Below, piece by piece: positions 1 to 7,110 of a DNA stretch of 7,248 nt. The stretch's first letter is position 1, and each line of letters starts with the position of its first letter. Both the position numbers and the translations under genes were made by a program. This stretch comes from Candidatus Sumerlaeota bacterium. GTDB taxonomy: Bacteria > Sumerlaeota > Sumerlaeia > MWCT01. The notes under the pieces are model-generated. The model searched no databases. It was not told where the DNA came from and was given only the letters and a program-made list of their open reading frames with translations. The stretch spans positions 1 through 7,248 of the forward strand of contig JAPLSR010000479.1 in assembly GCA_026398545.1 (NCBI GenBank), in the 5' to 3' direction.

Positions 1-2584
1 CGACAATGCCGACAATATCTCCAACTCCCTCTCGGCCGACAGACGGCGCTCCGTCAATGTAAATATTATGAGTGTGATCTCCGCTTGTTCCGTTAACGAG
101 AATATTATTTCTTCTGATAAGATATCCGGAGTCGACCCACAGGTTATCCCCAAATATAAGATTATTGATCAAAGCGATATTAATTACCTCAACACCAGCC
201 CCTCCCCACGATTGTGCGCAACCTTCAAAAATGTTATTTATGATGTAGATGTTTTTTGATTTCTGCAGCGTTAATATGGTAAATCTGGAAGAATTAAAAA
301 CGTGATTATTGGCTATCAGGATATCGTGGCTATTTTGATAAACAGAAATGGAGTTGGAGTGCACCCCAAATATTTCTGTTACAGTGTTCCCCACAATTTT
401 ACTATTGTACGCTTCCATAAACCAAATGCCTTCCCTCGAACACTTAGAGACAAAATTATTGACAACACTTACATTGTTGCCCGACCCCATGACGCCGATG
501 TTTCTTTGATTGTCGTAAATTTTATTTCCTTTGACCGTAGCGTTGTCTCCTCCGGTGCTTACGGCGCCATTTCCCAAGCCGGTCAGGCTTTTTAATAAGC
601 GCACGGTATTATTTTCAAAAATTATATTTTTCCCTGAGGAGGCAAAACCCATCCCTGCGCCGGTTGCAGGGTTTGCGGAATATTTTTGTATCAAGAATCC
701 TGAGAATTTTATATGGTCGGTACTTCGCATGACATGAACGCCCGCGGATAATCTTGAAACAAAATAATTTCTATCGGCAGGATTTCCCGGTCTAGGATAA
801 ATATAAAGTCTGTTGGTTTTCTGATCAAAGGCATATTCTCCGGGCGTGTCGATTAAAGCGGGATGTCCTAAAACCGCGTAAAAAATATTGCCGTCCGATC
901 GCTGATAATCGTTTGTCAACGCGTCAAAATTAGTTGTATTCGTTTGAGGGTTATAAGATTTGATTATTCTGTAATCAATAATGTTCGGATAAGTCCAGGC
1001 TAAAAGGTATGCGCCATTCCAATAATCGGGATCTGGAGAATTGAAAAATTCGGGATCTTGGATAGAAGCAGCGGTGACACTATTTGAGGTTGTGTTTAAT
1101 TTTTTTAAACCAACGGGGTTGTCAAAGACAAAAAAGTCATTGGGGTTAGGGGCTTGCGCGGCATACATATGAGCGTCATCTTCATACAATGCCGTCAGCG
1201 GATCTTGAATCCCGTCCGGAAGGGTCGTGTAGTAAATATTGCCGTAATTTTGAGAATTGTAGCAATCCGCGGGTGAAGCGCATCGGGTCCACGCAGTATT
1301 TATCCTTTCGGACCCGTCTAATATTGCCTGCGTCCCGTCCAAACCGGGCCACTTATCTCCGACAAAATTAATAGGCGATCCGTCAGTCCCCTTATTGTTG
1401 GTATCCGCGCAGTATTCACAACCCAAAGAAATCTCCCCAAAATATTTTACTCCCCCTTTAAATGAAATGGTGTCTCCGGGAAATAGATTGACGCTTAGCG
1501 GATCACCGACGGCATTTTGATCTCCGAGCGAATGTTTCCATGCCTTCGAGGGGCTCAGTCCGTCATTCAGGTCATTTCCATTTTCATAATCAACATAAAA
1601 AGTTAAGGGGCTTCTCTGCGGATCCGTTTTCATTCCGGAGTAAACTTTAATGTCATCGACCGCAAACCAGGACTGGTAAATGCTCGAGTCATAACAATTA
1701 AAGCCTATTTTTTCATTTTTGAATCTTTTTACCGCTTCGGAATCAGCATCTGTGATCGCAACCTCGTAATCTCTCCCATTGCCGTATTTGTCGGAATCAA
1801 CCTTATCCACCTGTATTTTTATCTGCTCATTATTGTTTTCGAAATAAATTTTGAACTTGCCGCGCGCCGGCGCGCTATTAGGCAAAATGATCCAATGATC
1901 ATCCTCATCACTGCTTAATTTCGTATAAACCCCATCCATGACTCTATAGATTCCGCCATAATTTCCCGCCACACTCATAAAGTAGTAATTATTTGCGTCG
2001 AGATAGGAAAAAATTATTTTTGAGGGCCATGCACACCAAAGGGAGACGCTTACCTCGAACGTATAGTTTTGCAAGTTCAGAAAATTCTTATTTAAGATGG
2101 TCGAGTCCGTTCTGCCGATGGCCAAATGATTATTATTCGAAAATAAAATGCTGTCTTTGGCGACATTGGCGGTGCCGCTTACTATTTCCCAACTCAATCC
2201 CTGAGGGCCATCCGCATTAGCAAAATCACCGTCGGAGAAATCCTCGGAATAAACGAGTACTCCATTTTGCGAGGCACTATCCGCAGGGAATTTTGCAATT
2301 AACCCCACCGCATATTGCGCAATCAGCGCCGCATCATAGGCGCTTACGGCGCCGTCTCCGCTGACATCTGCTTGTTGTTCTTGCTCCTGGGTTAACGTGA
2401 GCAGGCCTACCGAGCCTTGCCCGGCTAAAGCGGCATCATAGGCGCTCACCTGGCCGTCTCCGGATATATCGCCGTAGCTAGAAGCATAGACGAGCTTGCC
2501 AGAAAAAAACCCGGCAACAGCAAGCAGAAGCATTGCTATTGCTAGCTGCCAGATCATTTTTCGGTTATTCCTCTTTTTTTTCAT
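1..2584 (-). CDS. Secreted dockerin/lectin-like/beta-helix protein (third gene, cut by window edge)
   Basis: The frame is open without interruption from the ATG at 2584 to the left edge, giving at least 861 residues with the C-terminus missing. Residues 1-34 are a signal peptide (MKKKRNNRK, then a hydrophobic segment, then VYA before the cut). A dockerin-like module fills 37-100 (DISGDGQVSAYD and DVSGDGAVSAYD). Residues about 113-317 resemble a concanavalin-type jelly-roll (EDFSDGDF...GLSWEIVSGTANV near the start, WFAVDDIKVYSG at the end), a fold often used for glycan binding. From about 329 a beta-helix protein begins with FYVDYENGNDLNDGLSP. It has a long first part ending in NRLYIYPRPGNP, then clear strand repeats from about 622: NIIFENNTVRLL, NATVKGNKIYDN, NVSVVNNFVSKC, NSKIVGNTVTEI, DILIANNHVFNS and NIYIINNIFEGC. 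The repeat style fits the large family of right-handed beta-helix proteins that includes polysaccharide lyases and glycosidases, but I see no assignable active site. Confidence 0.85.
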   Translation of the reverse strand, partial: MKKKRNNRKMIWQLAIAMLLLAVAGFFSGKLVYASSYGDISGDGQVSAYDAALAGQGSVGLLTLTQEQEQQADVSGDGAVSAYDAALIAQYAVGLIAKFPADSASQNGVLVYSEDFSDGDFANADGPQGLSWEIVSGTANVAKDSILFSNNNHLAIGRTDSTILNKNFLNLQNYTFEVSVSLWCAWPSKIIFSYLDANNYYFMSVAGNYGGIYRVMDGVYTKLSSDEDDHWIILPNSAPARGKFKIYFENNNEQIKIQVDKVDSDKYGNGRDYEVAITDADSEAVKRFKNEKIGFNCYDSSIYQSWFAVDDIKVYSGMKTDPQRSPLTFYVDYENGNDLNDGLSPSKAWKHSLGDQNAVGDPLSVNLFPGDTISFKGGVKYFGEISLGCEYCADTNNKGTDGSPINFVGDKWPGLDGTQAILDGSERINTAWTRCASPADCYNSQNYGNIYYTTLPDGIQDPLTALYEDDAHMYAAQAPNPNDFFVFDNPVGLKKLNTTSNSVTAASIQDPEFFNSPDPDYWNGAYLLAWTYPNIIDYRIIKSYNPQTNTTNFDALTNDYQRSDGNIFYAVLGHPALIDTPGEYAFDQKTNRLYIYPRPGNPADRNYFVSRLSAGVHVMRSTDHIKFSGFLIQKYSANPATGAGMGFASSGKNIIFENNTVRLLKSLTGLGNGAVSTGGDNATVKGNKIYDNQRNIGVMGSGNNVSVVNNFVSKCSREGIWFMEAYNSKIVGNTVTEIFGVHSNSISVYQNSHDILIANNHVFNSSRFTILTLQKSKNIYIINNIFEGCAQSWGGAGVEVINIALINNLIFGDNLWVDSGYLIRRNNILVNGTSGDHTHNIYIDGAPSVGREGVGDIVGIV
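2285..2476 (-). other. Dockerin-like domain of the third protein
   Basis: This stretch encodes residues 37-100 straight after the signal peptide. Loops are D39-I-S-G-D-G...D50 and D73-V-S-G-D-G...D84, the most canonical pair of the three proteins. The linker between the repeats is Gln/Glu-rich (TQEQEQQA) where the other two have TPTQLTA or TPAQIQA. The coding DNA uses more G/C-ending codons than the dockerin of the second gene. Confidence 0.82.
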
Positions 2585-2590
2585 CGCTTT

Positions 2591-2606
2591 ACCTCTAATT
2601 CTCCTT
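2591..2606 (-). promoter_or_regulatory. Ribosome binding site of the third gene
   Basis: On the minus strand AGAGGT (2596-2591) lies 6 bases before the ATG at 2584, the same spacing as in the second gene. A stronger-looking AAGGAG (2606-2601) lies 16 bases before the start, probably too far to be the main site. Confidence 0.6.
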
Positions 2607-2638
2607 ACCCCTTTCCGCAGGACGCCGGCCGGTGACTC

Positions 2639-5200
2639 TTATTGCAAAACATCACCGGTCCTAAGATCGATATTGTTGGCATAGGAAACACCACTAAGCC
2701 CGGGGTAAAAAGCTCCGTATGACCCGCTTGCATCCATATAATTATCATGAACCGTACCGCTAACCGCTGAGGGGTATTGGTCGTTACTCCCCGCATGCAT
2801 CAGGTATGACTCTGCGAGCCTATCCCCGTTTGGTACCGCAAGCATCGTATTGTTGCCAATCTCCCCGTTTGTGATAGAACCGGTGCCGTTGGTGTAGAGC
2901 TGGAATCCTTCACCGCCGGCAAGGCTCGGGTGCTGAATCATGGTATTGAAGACAATCTGCGGATTAGGATATGAGCCTCCTCCGAATTGAAGATAATTAA
3001 GATGCGCGCCGATGCCCCAACCCCCCTCTTCTAAAACGTTGAAGCGATAGATAATGATGCCGCCGCCACACGCTGAAAGAAAATGCTGTGGAGCGTTTCT
3101 AATCCAGTTGTATTCAATAGTCCCTCCCGGACCCAGAAGATACAACAGTTCTCCAAAATCCAAGGCGCCATTTACCCCTCCACCGTCAATATCATTGTAT
3201 CCAATATAAGTATTTGATGCCGCTGCATCAGCCATAATCGGAACTCCTCCCACAAATTTGCTGTTTATTATGCGGGCGTTTGCTGCCCCGGTAATATAGA
3301 TACTGTAATTATGAAGAGAGAAATCAAAACCATCCAAGGTACAATTATTGCCAGTGACCCTGATTAAATGATTCACTGTGTCCAGGCTGGCGCCCGATGG
3401 CAAGATTCCGGGAGCTGTGGGGTCCTTAAGCACTGTGCCCGTAGGAATGCCAACCCCATAATCAACTCCTGCGACTTTCCACGGTGGACGGGTTGCGTAG
3501 CCGTCAAATAATGTGGGGTGCTGAAGTGATGCGCCTGTTGGCGCATTGGCAGAACCATCATTATAAGTAACTTCTTGCACAGGGAATCTTGTAATCAATC
3601 CTACTGCATATTGAGCAATTAAAGCTGCATCATAGGCTGTTATTTGTCCCTCACCTGATACATCCGCAGCTTGGATTTGTGCTGGGGTCAAGCTTATTAA
3701 GCCTACAGCGCCTTGTGCAATTAAAGCTGCGTCATAGGCGGTTACAACTCCGTCACCAGAAACATCGCCGTAGATAATGGCTCCTGTTGATTTTTCATAG
3801 GCGCCTCTATCCCAAACTCCATCCAAACCTCTTACTGCCACATCTAGATCGAGATTATAAGGCCCATTAAGATTTATTCCGGGAGTTGTAGCTGATGAAA
3901 GGTGAAAATCTTTATTCGCGCTATCCACAAACGGATCAGCTGCGCTCATATTTACTACTTCATTTGCGCTAGCTGTAGTTTCTCCCCATAAATATAGAAG
4001 TGGGGTATTCAAAAATGTATTGTAATCGTGAGAACCCATAGAGCCTTGGGGCAAAGCTACTGCCCCTGTATTCCACCAAAGATTATTGCGCACATCAGCA
4101 TTGGTAAGCACTCCTGTAACGATAGCGGATATGCCGTAATTAGTGCCGCTTTGCAATCCACAAATGCTATTATTGAAAAACTTGAGGCCATCCAATAAAC
4201 CTTTATTCACAACCACGACTCCACTGCCATACCAGATAGGTTTAGTGGCTGATAGGATATTGCCATAAAATTCCCAATTCTTATTGCTCCCGGCTCCAAT
4301 CTCAATAACCGCTGTTCCATCAATATCTTCCCAGAGGTTATAGCGCATGATTAATCCGTTAAGATTGCCATTGCCTATAAATCCGACTCCGTGATATCCG
4401 GAAGTGCTGCGATTACGAGCAATAATGCTACTTTCCAAGAGCATATTTTCTCCGCTGCCAATATTGAATGGGGCTCCGGAAATGTCATGCAAATAAAGGT
4501 ATTGCATAACACAATTTTTTATTAAATAAGCTCTGTTATAATTATCCTCGCTATAAGTAAATATCCCATTTGTTCCTGCGGTTGTATCTGGAATACTTTG
4601 GCTATTCACGCCATCGATTTCAATGTGACGCAAAGTTAACCCATCAATATCACCCGGTCCGTGACCAAGACCGATAAAAGAAAAAAGCACTGAAGAGCCG
4701 CTTTGCAAATACTGCATTCTTATGCCATAGCTTCCGGGATTTGAGCCAGATCCGATTTGCCCATCAATCGTGTAATAACCCGTGCGGAAGAACCATCCTG
4801 CGGTGTTCCACTGGGCGATCTTAGTACCGTAGCCTGCATTCCAACCAACATCAGTTCCGTGATCAGAGGCGGTCGCCTTTTTTATAATAATTGGCGTAGT
4901 GCCCGTTTCGACATCGCCAAAATCATGACTGGCATAGGATATATCTGAGCCAGCCAGATAATAGGTATCCCCTCGGGTAAGATCGGCCGGTAGGTCTTTC
5001 CACGCATTGACCCAATCGGTACCGTCCTGACTGCCGGCTGCGTCGGGACAGACATAGTGGACGGCGGCATAGGCAAAATTCCCAGATAATCCCAGGGCAG
5101 ACAAGAGCATTAGCATACAAGAGCAACAATGCAGTAAAACACCGGGACGTCTGCAGCTTTCCGTCTTCTGTTGTCTGTCTTCTGCTTCTCTTTTTTTCAT
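2639..5200 (-). CDS. Secreted double beta-helix protein with central dockerin (second gene)
   Basis: The protein is 853 residues from the ATG at 5200. An unusually long, charged n-region (residues 2-18) precedes a hydrophobic stretch and an AYA cleavage motif near 45. Residues 47-470 form a first parallel beta-helix. It opens with VHYVCPDAAGSQDGTDW and contains strand repeats such as NGLIMRYNLWEDIDG, and it closes with DRGAYE (464-469), a typical end of stand-alone bacterial beta-helix proteins. A dockerin-like module occupies 477-540 (DVSGDGVVTAYD and DVSGEGQITAYD). Residues 545-853 form a second, different beta-helix opening with PTLFDGYATRPPWKVAG and containing NCTLDGFDFSLHNYSIYITG and RIINSKFVGG. 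It looks like two complete proteins joined through the dockerin, with no stop or frameshift between them. It lies 22 bases after the first gene and 54 before the third, so all three are probably co-transcribed. No catalytic motif is recognised and the substrate is unknown. Confidence 0.85.
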   Translation of the reverse strand: MKKREAEDRQQKTESCRRPGVLLHCCSCMLMLLSALGLSGNFAYAAVHYVCPDAAGSQDGTDWVNAWKDLPADLTRGDTYYLAGSDISYASHDFGDVETGTTPIIIKKATASDHGTDVGWNAGYGTKIAQWNTAGWFFRTGYYTIDGQIGSGSNPGSYGIRMQYLQSGSSVLFSFIGLGHGPGDIDGLTLRHIEIDGVNSQSIPDTTAGTNGIFTYSEDNYNRAYLIKNCVMQYLYLHDISGAPFNIGSGENMLLESSIIARNRSTSGYHGVGFIGNGNLNGLIMRYNLWEDIDGTAVIEIGAGSNKNWEFYGNILSATKPIWYGSGVVVVNKGLLDGLKFFNNSICGLQSGTNYGISAIVTGVLTNADVRNNLWWNTGAVALPQGSMGSHDYNTFLNTPLLYLWGETTASANEVVNMSAADPFVDSANKDFHLSSATTPGINLNGPYNLDLDVAVRGLDGVWDRGAYEKSTGAIIYGDVSGDGVVTAYDAALIAQGAVGLISLTPAQIQAADVSGEGQITAYDAALIAQYAVGLITRFPVQEVTYNDGSANAPTGASLQHPTLFDGYATRPPWKVAGVDYGVGIPTGTVLKDPTAPGILPSGASLDTVNHLIRVTGNNCTLDGFDFSLHNYSIYITGAANARIINSKFVGGVPIMADAAASNTYIGYNDIDGGGVNGALDFGELLYLLGPGGTIEYNWIRNAPQHFLSACGGGIIIYRFNVLEEGGWGIGAHLNYLQFGGGSYPNPQIVFNTMIQHPSLAGGEGFQLYTNGTGSITNGEIGNNTMLAVPNGDRLAESYLMHAGSNDQYPSAVSGTVHDNYMDASGSYGAFYPGLSGVSYANNIDLRTGDVLQ
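3581..3772 (-). other. Dockerin-like domain in the middle of the second protein
   Basis: This stretch encodes residues 477-540. Both Ca loops are nearly canonical (DVSGDGVVTAYD, DVSGEGQITAYD), with Ser where cellulosomal dockerins usually have Asn at loop position 3. The helices read AALIAQGAVGLI and AALIAQYAVGLI, so the two halves are close to identical, as expected for the pseudo-twofold symmetry of dockerins. Its placement between two beta-helix domains is unusual for a docking module. Confidence 0.82.
5163..5184 (-). repeat. Short purine-rich imperfect repeat in the second gene's 5' end
   Basis: On the minus strand CAGAAGAC occurs twice (5184-5177 and 5170-5163) at a 14-base spacing, within a purine-rich run that encodes the charged stretch EDRQQKTE ahead of the signal peptide's hydrophobic part. 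It looks like a small tandem expansion inside the signal peptide n-region. With only two imperfect units it may simply be chance. Confidence 0.4.
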
Positions 5201-5206
5201 AACGCG

Positions 5207-5212
5207 CCTCTT
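5207..5212 (-). promoter_or_regulatory. Ribosome binding site that fixes the second gene's start
   Basis: AAGAGG on the minus strand lies 6 bases before the ATG at 5200. The frame is open further upstream to a GTG at 5239, but that codon overlaps the end of the first gene, has no purine-rich site in front of it, and would put 13 charged residues ahead of the signal peptide. The 5200 start is therefore preferred. Confidence 0.7.
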
Positions 5213-5222
5213 ATTTCTTAAA

Positions 5223-7001
5223 TCATTTATACGTGACACCGGGATAAGTTCCGCTCACCGGGATTGTTCGCGCAACGTCAAGCCAAGAATCTTCAACAAC
5301 AACATTAGTACAGGTAGTCATCGGTCTATAAGCAGAAGGCAGCGACCAATAGATGCCTCCGGTTCCGGAAAAGATGCACGATTTCATGTAAAGATGAGTC
5401 ACTGGGCCATCGCGGGCATCCATATAGAATTGATGGCCGCCCGTCGCCATGTGGCAGTTGACAATCGCCATGTCTGTTTCACCGCCACTTGAAAGCCCTT
5501 GGGAGCCGGCCATCCGGTCAGTGGCTATTACGCCGTACCAAATTGTGTTATGGCCACAACCGTTCTGAATGACATCGGGGTGAGGCGGATTGTCTGGAGT
5601 AATTCCTGATGAGTCAATGTCGCTGGCAACAGAGTTAATGACTACCCATGAACTAGAATAAGCATCTTCCCCATACTTTGTGACAGTTGTATTGCGGGTA
5701 AGCACCATTCCGCGGGCGGCATTCTGTACATTGCTGATCGCGCAGTCAGTGATATATATTCCACCATCCCACCCGCGCGATGCAAAACACCCGAGATCAG
5801 CATCTCTTCCTGAGCCCATCAATGTGCAATTATCAAACCAGAGAACGGCATTCGATTCATTCTTGTGAGCTAATGCGGTATTGTAAACTGTCAATCCTTT
5901 TACCCGAACAAGCAAAGTATCCATTTCAGTAGAAGAACCGCTTGAAGTTATACGCACTTGCTCTCTGGTCAACCCCGGAGCAGGCATAACAGTAAGAAAA
6001 CCTTTTTTTGTGGCCGGGTCAGGCCATTCGCCATTTGCCCAATTGTAATCACCGGCCATTAAATAAATGATGCCATTGCTTGCGTCGCCACCATTGGCAA
6101 TTTCAATGGTTTTGGCTGCTTTGTAGATAGTTCCAAAGGGATTGCCTTGAGTGCCATCGCCGGATGTATTGCTACCGGTTATTGACACGTAGACGGGAGT
6201 GTGGGTCAAGGTGCCGCCTTTATTAGTGTTGAGAAACATAGAGTGCTCGCCGTTATTGACGCTATCCCATGTAGGCATCGGACCTCCCAGTACCCTCGGC
6301 ACCCCTATCTTTGGATAGGCAATCGCCCTTACTTCAATAGGGCCGTCGGTGGAAAATTTTGAGGCATCGAGTGTCGCCCAATACTCAACCACTCCATTGC
6401 TAGGATTACCCACACCCGAATGGTTTGCTGTCTGTGGATTAAGTGTCATCTCACGCACTGCAAGCCACGGTCCGCCGTTGACGGAAAATTCCACGCGATC
6501 GATGCCGCTTATATGAAAGGCAGCGACTCCAACATTAAAGGTTGAGTCGAAGGTTTGATAAGGCACCACATCCCATCTGGCAATCGCTTTCGCGTCGCAA
6601 CCAAAGTCTTCTGAATTTCCGACGGCTGCGGGTTGCTCGGTAGGGCCGGTCCAACCAGTACCGGGAATTAGTACTTTGCTGATAGCTATATCTTCTACAG
6701 GAAACTTATTAATTAAGCCTACGGCATATTGGGCAATTAACGCAGCATCAAAGGCAGTTACTTGATTATCTCCTGAAACATCGGCCGCGGTTAATTGAGT
6801 GGGGGTAAGGTCTACCGAACCTACTGCGCTTTGTGCGGCTAAAGCTGCATCATAGGCGGTAATTGTTCCCTCTTGCGAGACGTCCCCGTAGATAAGAGCG
6901 GCATGAGAGGGTTCGATTCCAAAGATAGTAGAACCTAGGACCAGGATAAGGGCTAGAGTTAAGCTATGAAGTTTCTTGGTCTTCATTCTTATTTCATTCA
7001 T
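5223..7001 (-). CDS. Secreted dockerin/Ig-like/beta-helix protein (first gene of operon)
   Basis: A 592-residue exported protein of unknown substrate. Residues 1-34 form a signal peptide: basic MKTKK, a hydrophobic stretch around LTLALILVLGSTIFG, then SHA before the likely cleavage site. A dockerin-like module follows at about 38-101 with two Ca-loop repeats, DVSQEGTITAYD and DVSGDNQVTAFD, ending in GLINKFP. Residues 105-262 look like a beta-sandwich or Ig-like region (RVEFSVNGGPW; PIEVRAIAYPK). From about 269 (PVYVSITGSNTSGDGTQGNPF, trimmed motif VYVS...GDGTQGNPFGTI) to the end it is a parallel beta-helix with short strand-turn repeats such as NAVLWFDNCTLMG, GIYITDCAISN and THLYMKSCIFSG. The first Ca loop is weakened, with E where D is usual and Q for G. 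It is led by the riboswitch leader and followed after 22 bases by the next gene. No catalytic residues can be assigned; binding, structural or polysaccharide-active roles all remain possible. Confidence 0.85.
   Translation of the reverse strand: MNEIRMKTKKLHSLTLALILVLGSTIFGIEPSHAALIYGDVSQEGTITAYDAALAAQSAVGSVDLTPTQLTAADVSGDNQVTAFDAALIAQYAVGLINKFPVEDIAISKVLIPGTGWTGPTEQPAAVGNSEDFGCDAKAIARWDVVPYQTFDSTFNVGVAAFHISGIDRVEFSVNGGPWLAVREMTLNPQTANHSGVGNPSNGVVEYWATLDASKFSTDGPIEVRAIAYPKIGVPRVLGGPMPTWDSVNNGEHSMFLNTNKGGTLTHTPVYVSITGSNTSGDGTQGNPFGTIYKAAKTIEIANGGDASNGIIYLMAGDYNWANGEWPDPATKKGFLTVMPAPGLTREQVRITSSGSSTEMDTLLVRVKGLTVYNTALAHKNESNAVLWFDNCTLMGSGRDADLGCFASRGWDGGIYITDCAISNVQNAARGMVLTRNTTVTKYGEDAYSSSWVVINSVASDIDSSGITPDNPPHPDVIQNGCGHNTIWYGVIATDRMAGSQGLSSGGETDMAIVNCHMATGGHQFYMDARDGPVTHLYMKSCIFSGTGGIYWSLPSAYRPMTTCTNVVVEDSWLDVARTIPVSGTYPGVTYK
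6699..6890 (-). other. Dockerin-like domain of the first protein
   Basis: This stretch encodes residues 38-101, two EF-hand-like repeats 34 residues apart. Loop 1 is D40-V-S-Q-E-G with D51 as the twelfth loop residue; loop 2 is D74-V-S-G-D-N with D85. Each is followed by a helix of the form AAL-x-AQ-x-A-V-G. In known dockerins such loops bind Ca and the helix faces contact a cohesin. The module sits directly behind the signal peptide, whereas classical cellulosomal dockerins are usually C-terminal. Confidence 0.8.
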
Positions 7002-7008
7002 CCGGTGT

Positions 7009-7014
7009 TCTCTT
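7009..7014 (-). promoter_or_regulatory. Ribosome binding site of the first gene
   Basis: AAGAGA on the minus strand lies 7 bases before the ATG at 7001. A second in-frame ATG at 6986 is preceded only by AATAAGA with no usable spacing, so this site favours the 7001 start. Confidence 0.6.
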
Positions 7015-7052
7015 TATTTGGTACTAAATTTACTTATAATCAGACAACAACT

Positions 7053-7087
7053 AAAAAACCCTTAGATTATAAGAACCTAAGGGTTTT
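7053..7087 (-). terminator. Rho-independent terminator of the riboswitch leader
   Basis: Read on the minus strand, AAAACCCTTAG (7087-7077) and CTAAGGGTTTT (7065-7055) form a perfect 11-pair stem around an 11-base loop, and the 3' arm runs into six T residues (7058-7053). This is an intrinsic terminator placed inside the 5' leader, about 50 bases ahead of the first start codon, so it acts as the expression platform of the riboswitch and not as the end of an upstream gene. The plus strand of the same palindrome also ends in TTTT, so it could act weakly in the other direction, but no plus-strand gene feeds it here. Confidence 0.85.
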
Positions 7088-7110
7088 ATACCATCGAAGC
7101 CTCCCTTAGG
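7076..7110 (-). promoter_or_regulatory. Predicted antiterminator linking aptamer P1 to the terminator
   Basis: On the minus strand CCTAAGGG (7110-7103), the 3' strand of aptamer helix P1, is an exact 8-base complement of CCCTTAGG (7083-7076), the 5' arm of the following terminator. The intervening loop is 19 bases. The same CTAAGGG sequence recurs as the 3' arm of the terminator (7065-7059). Two copies therefore compete for one partner, and the upstream copy is also claimed by P1. The inferred logic is that ligand-stabilised P1 holds the first copy and the terminator forms. Without ligand, the first copy can capture the terminator arm and transcription continues. The pairings are seen directly in the sequence; the direction of control is inferred. 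Confidence 0.7.

Noticed and set aside
68..737. Plus-strand open frames at 68-259, 302-595 and 531-737
   Set aside because: They lie antisense to the continuous 861-codon third gene, lack ribosome sites and have no recognisable domains. They are shadows of the minus-strand beta-helix repeats.
2625..2632. Palindrome CCGGCCGG between the second and third genes as a terminator
   Set aside because: There is no loop and no T tract after it. The 54-base gap also carries the third gene's ribosome site, so readthrough is more likely.
2639..2700. C-terminal sorting signal (PEP-CTERM, LPXTG or type IX type) in the second protein
   Set aside because: The end (NIDLRTGDVLQ) has no such motif, no hydrophobic helix and no basic tail. 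The first protein (GTYPGVTYK) also lacks one.
5201..5239. Upstream GTG start for the second gene at 5239
   Set aside because: It overlaps the first gene, has no ribosome site, and adds a charged tail before the signal peptide. The ATG at 5200 has AAGAGG at a 6-base spacing.
5223..7001. Naming a specific enzyme (pectate lyase, alginate lyase or glycosidase) for the beta-helix proteins
   Set aside because: The fold is clear from the repeats, but no family-specific catalytic residues can be identified by eye, so any substrate would be invented.
7053..7087. Terminator of an unseen upstream minus-strand gene
   Set aside because: The promoter-like TATAAT, the aptamer and the exact complementarity between P1 and the terminator arm make it the riboswitch expression platform.
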